DNA of 64,000 nt from Kingdonia uniflora (GCA_014058105.1 JACGCM010001929.1:62001-126000), one strand, 5' to 3'. Shown: positions 43,620-55,689, counted from the stretch's first letter. Notes: generated by a model not told the origin, from the letters alone. Made by a program: numbers and translations.

Positions 43620-46600
43620 TTACAAGGGTTTCTTTTCTGCTGATGGGGAGTCAACAATGCTTCCTCCTACATCAAGAGGCTGAACTTTCAGTTCACGGGT
43701 CACAGCAGCTCTTCCCAATTCTATCAATTCAGTAGTTCGAGGGACCAGTTGAGTTTCCATGATGCCCAGACAGTTCCCTCGATCTATTATAGCTCCACAA
43801 ATGCATCCCTTATCCGACAGATTTTTGAGCAAGGTATCTCGTTCTGACTCAAGTCTTTCTACTTCCTCTTCAAAATATGCAATAATCACCTTTAACAGGT
43901 CAGATCGTGATGCATCAGGTATGACTATTGTTGCAAATCTCGTTCTCAACCTCTCTAGGCGTGATTCTAATTTAGCGTACTAATTATTTAGTCATTTCCG
44001 CATCGACCTTAGCATGATAGATTATATTTTCTTTAAACTTTACAATATACTTCGCTGATTCAGCTAGGTTCATGGCTTCGAAGTCTACTACCCGAGCATG
44101 AAGTCTCACAATTTCTGCGCTCAACTCTTCCCTAGCCAACATATCTTTTAATAATTCTTCTTTCTGTTTCACCAGTGATTCCTTTGCTTTGATCTCTCCT
44201 TTAAGAACTTTCTCCCTGATAAGAGTAACATCCAACTTATGTTGGCATTCCCTCAAATTCTCATTTCCTTTCTGGACATGCCCCTGAATACGAGATACGT
44301 CACTCTCTAACTCTCTAATTCATCCTGAGAGACTAACTACATCCCCTCAAACTAAAGGAGCTTTAACCTCAGTTCTACTTCCCCCTGAATGCTCTCTAGC
44401 CTCAGCCTTCTTAGCATGCGCAATGGCTTGCGTCAGTTTGGCCTTAAGTCGTGCAACCCTCTCGTTTAAATCGTTACACCTTCGTTGTATTTCCCAGAAT
44501 TCCATATCCTTGGCGGGTAGGGCTATTTGCAAATGTTTAGTTGCGGCTTTCGAAGCCGATAGATTTTCTCGAGCTACCCTCAGCTTGTCGTCTTTTTTGA
44601 CGAATTTTTGTCTCATTCACTCTAGGTCATTCCTAAATCTTTGGAGATCAGATCGAAATCGTTCCTTCGATTGTTTAAACGCTTGAATATGGTATTGAGC
44701 CGTGTCGGCCTGCTTACCCTTCACAGCAAATGCGTCAACTCAAATTTAAAGCTTCTTGGCGCGTTCTGTTACCTCCGCTAACTCTTTCAATCCCTTCTTT
44801 ATCTCAGAATCTTTCTCTTCGACCTGAAGAGTCAGGTCAGAAATGGCCTCGGTCAACTCTACAAGTCTAAAATGCGCCTTTACGTATTGATCTCTCTACT
44901 CTCGTTCGCCTCCTTCATCCTATCAAACTTCTCCTCAAATTCCTGATTACACATGAGTACATCATCCTCACATGAGCGAGATGAATCTAATTCGACCTGA
45001 GAAATATAACAATTTTTAGTACAGTTCGATTCAGGAAAGCCTTTGAATATATACATACTACATTTCTAAAGAGGCTATGTAATTTCTAAACATCTGCTTC
45101 CAAATTCTTTTAGACTAAAAGTTTGGAGTTCATTCTCAGATGAACGATTCATGTGTCTTCTTTCGGCGTACAAGGTACATACTTTTGATATACTACCCTA
45201 TATTAACAGTGTTAGATTTTTACAATCCATCTATATCCTATTTACTTGATAGCTTAACATCGGAATAACATGTAAGTCGAAAGACCTATTCCGATCTAAC
45301 CTGCCGCTCCGCTTGCGCAGACAGCAAGGCTTTTGTGGTCTCTCTTTCCCTGGAAAATCCAGACTCTAGATCGCTTATTCTGAGACTCGTCTCTCTAACT
45401 GCCTACAAAAGGTTTATAAAGCAAGGTCAATCTACAGAAGTTTCTTCCCCACACTCAGTTCAAACTACTAATAAATACTTTTACAAACACACATGCCTAC
45501 CCTACCTTCTCACTACTACCTTGATTATCGAGCACCGTCTGGTGGGAAACACCATCCAGACCGTCCGCGATTCCCACCACTTCTGCTTCCTCCTCATCTT
45601 CCTTCTTAACATAGGTGTCCACTTTAATAGTACCCACCTCCTCCTTAGAATAGCCTTTTAGCATCAAATGATGCCCTAGTATGTAACGCTCCTTAACCAT
45701 CTCGTCAAGATTGGCCTTTGTCTCTACCTACAGCTGACCAATCACCACGGTCTGAGAAGCCTTCAGCTGCCTGACTTCCTTCAAAGCCTCAGTCCTGGAT
45801 CGAGCTAATTCTTTTTCCAGCTCGACATTTGCCTTCTTCAGCACGTTTTCCTCTTCCCCTATACCAACCCATATCCCCTTAACAAGACGAGCAACCTGCA
45901 AAAATTACATCGATCTCAGCGATTAGCTCAAAGCATAATGAGCATTTCTTTATGATAATATAAACTTACCATCTTGCTCGTATCTTCCTCTTCGTGGAAA
46001 ACCGCCAACCTAGCCCTTTTTTCGACCTCCTTGAGGTAGTCCACCACAGCAGATCACCTTTTGGCGACTTTCTCTCCTGACTCCCATGAGGGTTTGACCC
46101 TCCTCCTCTTATCTTTTACAACCTCGCCACTTTCAGTGGTGCCAGAGGCCGGCAGAGCCTTTAGCATCCTTTTCTTCAGGTATTTCAGAGTTATCTTGCT
46201 CGGCTTGACAGGATTCGGCTGAACCAAACTGCCAGTTTCAAGAGTGTTGGAAAAATTAGTTCGTGCCTCCTCACCACTCACTCGCCTTTTTCCTTCATCA
46301 TCCCCCGTCATCAACCTGGTAGACTAATCTTTTTGAACCTTGTTCGACCTACTATCGACCCTCTTCTTCCTACTTAGGCCGAGTCCCTCCAACACAAGTT
46401 CGAGTTCAGTCTCCTCCTCCGTAACTTCATCCAACAAAGATTTCTTCCTCTCCACTTTAGATTTTGCACCTGCAATAAACAACATTTTACTATCAACTAT
46501 AGTTGTCAGAGAAGCGTAACAATAATTCTATCTATGCATGTCTATACTTATTTTTCTTTGGAGTTCTAAACTGAAGGTCCTAAGGCTTTTCATCATCTCT

Positions 46601-47885
46601 TTGAAGATAATTGCCTTTCACCCATTTGATGTTGTCATTCCAGGTTCGACCTACTGAATTCAAATAAAAAAAGCGGAGCCGAGTTACACTCGCACAAAAA
46701 TATGACCCCCCACTGGCCTTAAAAATTTTCACCCCATAAAATTGCAAAACGTCCTCAGGGATTATCCTCCTCACTTTTCCCTCTTTTACTCATTTTTCAT
46801 TCAGATGGTCACACACAGTTATTACCTTCCACATTTTCCCATTCAATTGAACAGGACATGCCTCAATTGCATTCATAATCCCATTCGCCAAATTGGTGAG
46901 GGGAAGGCTCAACCCATACTCTAATTGATATAGGTAACAAAAAAACCCTCTCAGAGGTCACTCCGGGCATCCCCATCGAAATATTCTAACGAGATCAATT
47001 TATCTATACCCCTATCTTGTTTTTCCACTTCCAAATCAGCCAACAGGTAAAAATACTCTTCCCCCTCCGCTACCGTATAATCCCTAAACTGCCTACCGAC
47101 AAACTCTACACATTTGCCCCACTTCCCTCCTAAAGCCGCCTTGGCTTTACAGAACTCTCTAAAGGCATCAGAACTAGGAGAATAAGATTCCAATTGACCA
47201 GGGAAACCCAATAATTATTCCAATCCTACTTCCCCTTCGTTATCAGAATCATTCGTCCGAGCAGAGGTCGATACCTCATTAACAGACAATCTGCCCATCT
47301 TGAAAACAAATTCTACAGGAACGCTTTTGACCTACACAGATGCCTCTCACGCTCGACCTACATACAGGTTAAGATATTTATCATTCTTCCATCTATGTAT
47401 ATATATATTCAACATATATCTCTGATCAGTCGTTTACCTATAATAATATATCTTTAACATATATATACGTTAACATTTATTGCACACGTCTCTACTAACC
47501 TTCAGTATCCGAATGAGAATTGGCAGTTGAGTCAAGCTTTCCCCTCACAACGCTGCTGTATAGCCACCTACGAGATCCAAAATCTTTTGCCCTCTTCAAC
47601 CGTTTATCACCTTCAGATAACTTTTTATCAAATCCCCTGATTTTCCGTCTCTCTCTGTGTGTGCTCTCCAAATTTTTAAAGTTGTAAATCGTTTTTTTGG
47701 AGGCGAAGAAAAACTATTTATCCTTTCTCTCTCAAGTGGCTGGCATTTATTGCTCCTCGAACGAACCGTCCTCAATTCCAGAACCGAGGCGTCCTTTCTA
47801 CTCTCCATGTCAGACGCCTTGTACCTTTTCAATAACATATCTTTTCTCCCTATTTCCATATCTTTCTTGACCTTCCCATACTCAT
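43620..47885 (-). pseudogene. Antisense gene b of Tat copy 2
   Basis: The most complete copy. First exon at 47885 (ATGAGTATGGG) to about 47502, ending SHSDTEG at donor GTTAGTA. Next exon (about 47370-46550) after acceptor CTGTATGTAG carries the globular domain: AALGGKWGKCVEFVGRQFRD, EEYFYLLADLE, YGLSLPL, CPVQLNGKMW, EDVLQFYGV and WNDNIKWVKGNYLQRDDEKP. Then an exon after acceptor TTATTGCAG (about 46475), with ALPASGTTESG and a Lys-rich linker, then coiled coil with GYSKEEVGTIKVDTYV (45.6 kb), and a long heptad-rich tail 44700-43984 (LQIALPAKDMEFWEIQRRCN, LRECQHKLDVTLIREKVLKG), ending VGGSIVDSPSAEKKPL at 43620. Several frameshifts. Function unknown. Confidence 0.75.
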
Positions 47886-48180
47886 GATGACTCACTCTGT
47901 ACGATGTCAGAGTTCTATTTCCTTTTGCATACAAAATAAAACTATAAGCTTCTGTATTTTTATATTTTTGTTTCTCTGTCCTTGTTTATCACACTTATAG
48001 TGATTGACGTTATTTTCTAAATTATACAAAATTTTAAAATTATTCAAAATATTTGTTAAAATAGTCTTAAAATAGATTAACCCCTATTAGAGGATCTGAT
48101 TGACTTATATTATTTATGGTGCTTCAAAACAATTATATTATTCATAATAAATACTTTACGCAACATCCATCACAACCATA
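47700..48180. other. Spacer between antisense genes b and a in Tat copy 2
   Basis: Overlaps the first exon of gene b up to 47885. From 47886 to about 48180 it is A/T-rich without coding signal and probably holds the promoter of gene b and the terminator of gene a. Copies 1 and 3 have equivalent A/T-rich spacers (3170-3456 and 61865-62126). Confidence 0.4.
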
Positions 48181-48530
48181 GTAACCTAAACAAACATCAT
48201 CCAATTTCATAATTCGTCGGTCATCAGATCTTTGAATTCGATCTCCACTTCAGCAATCAAACCAACCAACTTCTCTCGATCTACCGAATTCCTCACCAAT
48301 ACACGAGAACACACCTCATAGAAATAACAAGCATACTCCAGCTCTTTACTCCTTACATCAAACCTTCGAGCTCACATTCCTTACCCAATAGCTCAGCATC
48401 ATAACTAAACAAGTTAAAGATCCACTCACGTAATTCAGTAATCTTTATAGCCAATTGTCCTTCCATGGCAAGATGAATCCTCTAAGATCGAGCTGTACCA
48501 TCCTAATCTCTCATCCATTTTTCTTTCATC
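48170..48530 (-). pseudogene. Antisense gene a of Tat copy 2: second exon
   Basis: Frameshifted, but the order is clear: AMEGQLAIKITE, WIFNLFSYDAELLGKECELE, RSKELEYACYFYEVCSRVLV, LVGLIAEVEIEFKDL, and the end CDGCC. It corresponds to 3457-3810 and 61514-61864 in the other copies. More decayed than copy 1. Confidence 0.6.
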
Positions 48531-49560
48531 CTACCCATAGTTATACGTTTCTCACACTTTCCCCTCAAATACGCAATTTTTACCTTATATCTTGTAACAG
48601 TAAACCCAAAATCATGGAATAAATTATTTGAACTTATTCCCTCACTAGTATACACATTAGTTACTATACTCGACCTTACACTTCCACGAGTAGTATCCCT
48701 ATCGACCTGGAACAGCTCAAGTTTTTACGATTACATATTTCCTACAATTTCTCTCCCTCACCTGTTAAACATAAATCATTTATACATCAGCACGACATTG
48801 TCAGCACGTACTCATCTCAGTTCGAGCAACATTGCAACATTGCTTCATCACTTATAAGCAGTTATTCAACCAACACCCAACACAATTCAGTTCGATTCAA
48901 AAAAAAATTGTATATACACAGTTTAGTAAATATCAACTTTTATTCATATCAAAGATATTATATACGATTTACTGATAACAAGTTTTCACCACATCGACCT
49001 TAGAAATACAACAGAATGTTATCCATCCAACACCAAACTCCAGGTACTTTACAGATAATAAGTTTTCCCTGTTTGTTAAAAGTTATAGGCCATTCAGGCA
49101 CGCCGAGGTATCGTGTCTTCCAGTTCTTTATAATTCAGTAATTTTTCACCCTGATGCAAAGAAGACATTAGGTACAACAAAAAAATTCCCTCACATGAGT
49201 TTGGTCGAAGTCCAGTTGAACTTCAGACGGAAACTATGTAAGCAGTGGACTCAGTGCTGACCCCCTTAAAATAAGATGAAGGTCTTCTTAGCACAAAAAT
49301 ACGATAGAAATACGTCAGCAGGTTCCCACTTCTCATCATCCTCCTCCACTGCCATCACCACCTCTTCTATAACCAGCACCACCAAAGAGTTCGTAGAGAT
49401 GAAGAGGGCCCAACCTTTGAATCCAATGCGCAATAAGAAATCAGCATATATGCCTCACAGATACACCTATCTCTGCATATCAAGCCCTAACCCTGCCTTT
49501 CGCAGGAGTACGAAAACAGGCCCAATGATCCTCACCTGTCAAGATAAAGATATGAAATCT

Positions 49561-49743
49561 TCACTTATAGTAGAAATCTTCCTCAGCTTCAACTGCTTCC
49601 TCTTCCGACAAGCCTTGGTATGTCGGAGGGATAGGAGCGGGTATCGTCATTTCCATGGAATGGTCACCAAAGTATTTCAACTTCAACCTCTGTATTTCAG
49701 ATGCAATGTTCTCTTCAATAACCAACCTACAAGTTTTTACCAT
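49561..49743 (-). pseudogene. Antisense gene a of Tat copy 2: first exon
   Basis: Open for 60 codons from ATG 49743: MVKTCRLVIEENIASEIQRL, then KYFGDHSMEMTIPAPIPPTY, QGLSEEEAVEAEEDFYYK. It ends at a possible donor AAGTGAAG. It lies about 300 bp inside the 3' LTR, read away from the LTR, and aligns end to end with the same exon of copies 1 and 3. Confidence 0.7.
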
Positions 49744-50023
49744 CTCAAAAAATGTTACGCAAGCAAGAATTGTTTTAAAGATTTGCTACAGGTACTCTTT
49801 ATATAACCCTAAATTTATTATGCAGGTACATTTTCCCAAGCGTCATCATTAATTACGGATGCGACAATTCAAATACATCCATCACATACATCAGCATCAT
49901 CATTTAATACCCATCACTTCCCAATATCATGTAACTTCCACCCAGTTAAACGACATTATTACTCCATTTCAAATTTTAAACTTTTTTCACATTCTTTCTC
50001 AACCAAAGCCACTTGTGACTTCG

Positions 50024-50039
50024 GTTGCGAGGGGGTGAT
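50024..50039 (+). other. Polypurine tract of Tat copy 2
   Basis: GTTGCGAGGGGGTGAT immediately before the 3' LTR start at 50040. Same layout as copy 1. Confidence 0.8.
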
Positions 50040-50618
50040 TGTAGGGAGTTATCCCTCGATTTTACTCAAAATCGATCTCACAAAGCTTGATTTACCTCCA
50101 TCTCAAGCACACACATTTTTAACACTTAACACTCCAGTCAACATTCCAACCAGCCCCACGAACTACTTAAGAACGTGGATCGAGCTATATTCGGGAAACG
50201 TTACTCAGTCAAAGACACTTGTCTCTCATAAACTCATCAATTATTCAGTCAACCACCACTGACCACATTATTTGGAAAACGTGCACCAGCACGATGAAGA
50301 GTTGTAGGAAAAGCCTATATAGAGGAAAAGTTTCAGAAGAGACAGGGACTAGAAAAATTACACAAACTTCTTATTTACGAGATCAAAGGCATTTATATAT
50401 TTTAGAGATCACTTGTAATAAAGATATCCAATTCAAGCAATAAAAATACTTTTACATAAATCTTCCATACGAGGTCGTGGTTTTTTACCTATTCAGAGGC
50501 TTTTCACGCTAAAAACACCTGTTTCCATTTTATACTTTTCATTAGAATATTGTTACAGGTTCATTGGTATGATAGTTAATTCCTAATCATTTCGAGCTTA
50601 CAGAATATGGCCATTACA
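50040..50618 (+). repeat. 3' LTR of Tat copy 2
   Basis: Starts TGTAGGGAGTTATCCCTC and ends TGGCCATTACA. Partner of 35914-36493. The TATA block reads TATATAGA. Confidence 0.95.
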
Positions 50619-50623
50619 ATATC

Positions 50624-51062
50624 AAATAGGTTAAGCTTCTCAAGCTTTAATGGAGTCTCTTCAAGCCCTGGCCTCTCTAAGATTAAACTCACCAAAAGAT
50701 AAGGTAGGGAACTTAAAACAAAAATGGAACAAATCTCGAGACAAAAACATAACATTAAAGGTAAACCTGCGCCAAGCTCGTTCGAATGACTCCTAGCCAG
50801 TTCAAGCGACTTTGCGATAGTTGGTCTCCCACCCTAGATTCATAACATCTCGTTTGAACGACATCAAAGCTCGTTCGAACGAGATTGACTCCTGGGCTAA
50901 AATTCCAGTGAGTACAAAAAAGTTTGTTCAAACAACTTTGAAGCTCGTTCGAACGACTCATTCCTGCGACTTCTATTTTTGTTCGAACGACTTCATATTT
51001 TGTTCGAACAACTTCAATAATTTCCTAATCTTCGACAATCCTTCTATTTGAATTCATACCCA
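50624..51062 (-). repeat. copia B left LTR, right part
   Basis: Continuation of 35733-35913 after Tat copy 2. It contains at least seven TTCGAA-type motifs (50775-51010), CTCCTGGGC and the shared end CTTCGACAATC...ATTCATACCCA. Repeated with changes at 51838-52040. Confidence 0.8.
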
Positions 51063-51267
51063 ATAATCTCCCACTTAAAATCGAATCCCGTAACCCATCT
51101 CCAGATCTCCAAATGAATTGCTCGCACTACCCGAGCCTTCAATTTTGAGGGACCACAGAAGTTGTACATGTCGTCAACTTCTGAAAAGTCACCACCTTCA
51201 GAAACATATCGGCTGAATTCACATCAGTGTGAATCTTTGCAAGCTTCAACACACCATCCTCGATGAG

Positions 51268-51840
51268 CTAGCAAATATAGTGATGTCGAATATTAATGTG
51301 CTTGGTCCTAGAGTGAAAAGCCGAATTCTTCGCTAAGTGTATTGCGCTTTGACTATTACTATACAACTTAGGAGAAAGTTGTTCTCTACTAAGCTCTTTC
51401 ATCAACCTTTTGAGCCAAAACATATCTTTACACGCTTTTGTAGCTGCAACATATTCTGTATCCGTCCTAGACAAAGCTACAATCTTTTGTAGCCTAAAAA
51501 CCCATGTAATTACACCGCTTCCCAATGTAAAAATGAAACCACTAGTGCTCTTTCGCCTATCCATGTCACCTGCCATATCAGAATCAACAAAAACCTGTAA
51601 GCATATCTGAGAACCCCCATAACATAATGCCATATCTTGAGTTCCCTTTAGATACTTCAGTATGCATTTCACAGCTCTCCAATGCTCTTTTCCTGGATTA
51701 CTCATATACTTACTAACAACTCCCACTGTTTGGGTAATATCTAGTCTTGTATAAATCATAACGTACATTAGGCTACCAACCGCAGATTGATAAGGAACCT
51801 TCTGCATCTCATCGCGATCCTTTTGCATCTTTGGACAATA
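51268..51840 (-). pseudogene. copia B reverse transcriptase end and RNase H
   Basis: A minus-strand frame with PYQSAVGSLMYVMIYTRLDI, GKEHWRAVKCILKYLKGTQD, VFVDSDMAGDMDRRKSTSGF, DTEYVAATKACKDMFWLKRL, SNSQSAIHLAKN and FHSRTKHINIRHHYI. All are copia landmarks in order, and the stretch is fully open. It is chimeric at its N-terminus: the frame runs directly from LTR-like sequence into pol, showing an internal deletion of the element. Confidence 0.93.
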
Positions 51841-52040
51841 ATCCTTTGATAGTTGTTCTCCAACCCTAGAAACATAGCATCTCGTTCGAACGAGATTAAC
51901 TCCTGGGCCAAAATTTCTATAAGTACACAAAAATTCATTTGAACGACTTTAAAGCTCGTTCGAACGACTTCCATTTTTGTTGGAACGACTTCGACAATTT
52001 CCCAATCTTCGACAATCTTTCTATTCGAATTCATACCCCA
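51838..52040 (-). repeat. copia B partial right LTR
   Basis: Matches the right half of the left LTR (GTTCTCCAACCCTAGA, CTCGTTCGAACGAGATT, CTCCTGGGCC, CGACAATCTTTCTATTCGAA). The other half of this LTR, with the primer site and early coding region, is missing. Confidence 0.8.
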
Positions 52041-52216
52041 CTGGGGGGGGTGAAGTTTTGAGGTTAGAAGTAAGGCCAAACTTCTAACCTAACTTCTAAT
52101 TTTTATTTTTTCTAGAGATTTGTCTAAATTTTATACAAATATGTCAAGGGTGAGAAGTTTCCCAAAGATCTCACTTCTTTTCACCCTTGACCAAAAAGCA
52201 AACAGGGCATTAGTAA
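52041..52216. repeat. Foldback sequence with two adjacent hairpins
   Basis: First hairpin: GAGGTTAGAAGTAAGGCC pairs with AACTTCTAACCTAACTTC. Second: AAGGGTGAGAAGTTTCCC pairs with CACTTCTTTTCACCCTT. The whole may be a small foldback MITE, but no terminal repeat or target duplication was confirmed. Confidence 0.4.
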
Positions 52217-52896
52217 ATTATACGAGGTCCTTAAATGTCTACTCCAATTCTCATCTCCTACTCTACATAATGATAAATACTTCAATTTGAACAAAAAATT
52301 GCCACGACTTTAAAATTGATCATTAATATTGTACCGTAGGAATGGATGATATGGAGACCTTATATATTGGTTAGGTGGTCCAGGTCATGTTCCAAGTTGG
52401 GACCGTAGTCACTAATATCTTCAGGTTAGGTAAATTGAGACTGGATTTAATAGATACATTTTCGCTTTTACGAGATTGGTCGTCCATGGTTACTAGCCAA
52501 CTGTATGAAGATCCACTCCACTTGTTTTTGAATTTTTGGCAGATATATAAATTTGAGCAAATTTGAGAAAACCGTTGTATTTAAACTGCCGATTAGACAT
52601 TGACCCCATATTCAACCAAAGTACCCTTATACCCCCAATTTTGCCTGAGAGGACTATTAAAGCTAATTGATTGGCATTACTCCAGCTGATTGAATGAAAG
52701 TATACATGTAACTTAAAAAGACTTGACCAAACACATGTCCATCATCAGCTATGGGGCTTAGTTGTGATCGAAAGGAAAAAATATATTTCCAAACTATATC
52801 CTTTTTATTATGTTATCTCTCTAGAGTATATTCTCTGATGGCGAAAACAAACTTGAAAGGATTATAGAGGAGATTTCAGAACTAAGAGACAAAAGT
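52217..52896. other. Unassigned sequence
   Basis: No gene, repeat or transposon signal that I can name. It is the flank of the reverse-oriented Tat copy 3. Confidence 0.4.
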
Positions 52897-53416
52897 TGTT
52901 ACAATCAAATTCTTTCTCTCTACTCAAATTAGTAGAAGAACCCAAAACGGATCGGGAACAATAACTTTGTACTCGAAATTAACCCAACCCAACTTCAAAA
53001 ACTATTAATGGAGTCTAATCCATGTAAGAATATTAATATTGATGAGTGCGTGATGCTGCATGCTTCTAAGGATAAACTTGGAAACCCTAGGCTTGAGGAG
53101 GGGAAGGTGAGAGTGTAAAATTTGTGGTCTTATCTTCTTTGGAACTTATCCTTTTTATAGATCTCACTCTCAGATCGATATTGTGAAGAGGCACGTTCTC
53201 TTAAAAATGGGGCAGGTGGCAGCTGAATATGTGACTGCTGGTTCATGGGAGACAGGTATCTCTGAATTGTTCATATTTTCTGTAGTGCTCGAGCCATGTT
53301 CTGCATCAGTTCATGGTCTAGGTGTCAATGTTGATTGTATATATCACATGTATAATGCGTGAGTCTGGTATTAAGGTAGTTCAAGTTTGGACTAGGTTGA
53401 GGGATAGATCCCTATA
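52897..53416 (-). repeat. 3' LTR of Tat copy 3
   Basis: The reverse complement starts TATAGGGATCTATCCCTCAA (compare TGTAGGGGCCTATCCCTCAA in LTR 1) and ends TTTGATTGTAACA. It contains CCTATTTTTC-like and TATAAAAAGGATAAG blocks at the promoter position. It is more diverged than LTRs 1 and 2, so this is a related subfamily. Confidence 0.7.
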
Positions 53417-53862
53417 ATCGTCCCCGCACAACTGAAGGCACAGGTGGCTCTAGTTGGGGAAAAAAGATTTGTAGAATGTTTGTATTGGAAGTTGGAAAGG
53501 TATACTGTGGAATTTGATTAGATAGGGACTTGTCATTTCTTTATTGAATACCGTATTCTGGCATTTAAAGTGTGGGAAAGGATTGATGTATTTGTGGTTT
53601 GGGTTTCCCAGTAAAGGTGTTAATGGCTTTTTAATAAAGGAAAAGGCCAAGGTAACAATTTACTTAAATCCAGAAAAACCTTTGGGGATTATCAATTTTC
53701 GTGAATAGTATTTAATGTTCAACATGAATAGTAATAACTGTTCATCGTGAATAGTGATTGGGAATAGTGATTTCAAAACCCAAACAATTTACCACCGGTT
53801 GAAGAATGAAGACTCCAAAATCCAATCTGAAACCTAACAACCCCAATTGATTGACGACGAGC

Positions 53863-55060
53863 ATGGATCAACATACTCTGAATATGTTACAGCTGATTCT
53901 CAGCATTGGCATTAAATCACTGGGTAGCAATATCGAGCAAGGGATAAAGATATATACACCAAACTCGCAAGAAGGAGCAGAGATGATCCACAGACCAATT
54001 CCTGATATAGCGAAGGCGGCAAGGGTCAATCAAAGCTATACAATACCAACGATTAACACAAAAATAAATTATGCAAATAAAGTTAAGGGGAGCATCAATG
54101 CCAACCCTAATAAAATCCCTGAGCAAATTGCACCACCGACAGTGAGGGAGGAGAGAAACAATTCTGATTTACGGGCAGTCTTCCCATGGGGTTTTCTTGC
54201 AAAAGTATCATCAATCCCCAATTCAAATGGGAAGACGAGCCTAGACACAGAAAGAACAACCACAACATCAATCAACACAGGGCCAATCGAATTTGAACGT
54301 AATGGGGATATGGCTGGTATAACACAGATTCAGAAGGGAGCACTACCAACAGTAACAACTCAGACATTCGTAGATAAGGTGAGGGACAAGAAAAACCAAA
54401 CGGTGAATACAAGAGAGCTTCTACTGGTGAGCAAAAGAGGAGACACACCAGTAATCACCATCCCAATGGTCAAACTAGAATCAGGTATATCATAATACAA
54501 ATTTAATTTAATTTAATAGGCAGTTAGACCTCCAAAAAATTAAATTCACAGCAGTTCAGGAATTTGCTCGCATACACTAGAAAACAAAAGGATCTTGCAA
54601 GCTCATACCAATCAGTAAAGGCTTTTTCATCATCAAACTAGAGAGTGAGGAGGATAAAATTTTGATATGGAGTAGAGGACCATGGATGGTTGACAGAATG
54701 CCAATGAGAATATTATCATAGAATTGGTTCTTCTTAGTGGACAATTGTAGCAATTCCAGGTCTACCTATAGAGATGTGGATCCCCAAAATAATTCCCTCT
54801 TTGGGAAAATTACTAGGCATACCTATCCAGCTAAACCAATCGACCTTGAACCAGGACTATGGATACCACGCCAATATCGTCGTAGATATTGATATGTCTA
54901 AAACAATCCCCGACCACATTCTCCTCGACATAGAAGGGCGCAGAGTAAAATAGGAGATATTTCTATACAGAGTCCCTAAATACTGCAAACATTGCAAAAA
55001 ATGTGGGGCATATTATTGCAGAGTGCATGATAGTGCAAAGGGCCTGTGGACAGAAGGACT
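53863..55060 (+). pseudogene. LINE 2 ORF1 (RNA-binding protein)
   Basis: An open start of about 210 residues from ATG 53863 (MDQHTLNMLQLILSIGIKSL), Thr/Asn/Pro-rich. After frameshifts a DUF4283-like block follows (EEDKILIWSRGPWMVDRMPM, about 54650). Near 54980 a zinc knuckle KYCKHCK then, across an extra base, GHIIAEC gives CX2CX4HX4C. This is the usual plant LINE ORF1 order. Confidence 0.75.
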
Positions 55061-55689
55061 TAGAACCGATCAAGAACACTGCGAAGAGCTCAAGAGAAGG
55101 GGGGCTGAATATTAGAAACACGAAGTGCATTCGCATTCAGGAAGGCACAACGAAAAGCAAGGAAAATAACAAGGAAAAAACCCAAACCCAAACTCAACCT
55201 TAACCACCCAGCAAACACACATATTTTGAGGAAACCCCCACTTCGCAAGTAGCATATCCTTAATCATATACTTCCCAGAGATGACAAAACCAATGAGGCA
55301 GATCGCGCAATTAGAGACAATCGATTTTGAAAAAGAATGGTCTGTCGCAAAGGGGAGAACATCAGACAACAACAAAATGCAAAAGGAGGCAGATATCACC
55401 AGGAGTAACACATTCGAGGCCTTAGTTGGAGACGATAGGAACATATGGTAGACAATAACAATGAAGGGGTTCTCTCAAGTCGTCGTGCAGAAGCAGACAG
55501 TAAAGAAGACATGCAAACAGACAATGCCAACTCTCCAGAGAAGTGTAACATAGCAGAAACAAGAGAGGTCTAGGGAGAAACACATAGTTAAAACGAGGCA
55601 AATTTTGATGAAATCATACAGCTGCTCAACCCAACAAGATGGGCGGATGAAATTGAAGAATAAGATCAAAATATGGCGAGGAAGCTAGG

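Larger units (their letters stand above)
35914..50618 (+). mobile_element. Full-length Tat-like Ty3/gypsy retrotransposon, copy 2
   Basis: A 14,705-bp element with LTRs of 580 and 579 bp and a perfect target duplication ATATC (35909-35913 and 50619-50623). Order: 5' LTR, primer site, gag-protease-RT-RNase H-second RNase H, integrase, 161-bp tandem array, two antisense genes, purine tract, 3' LTR. The second (archaeal-type) RNase H before integrase and a large 3' region with extra reading frames are known traits of the Tat/Ogre lineage. Gag to the second RNase H keep one frame with many stops; integrase is in another frame. Confidence 0.95.
35733..52040 (-). mobile_element. copia B remnant, split by Tat copy 2
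   Basis: The left LTR begins TGTTGAGAATCC at 35733, is interrupted at 35913, resumes at 50624 and ends ...TCATACCCA at 51062. A purine tract in reverse (AATCTCCCACTTA) follows, then the C-terminal pol on the minus strand, then an incomplete second LTR (51838-52040) with the same ...CATACCC end. Gag, integrase and most of the reverse transcriptase are deleted. G-rich sequence flanks both ends, so the target duplication cannot be read securely. Confidence 0.8.
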
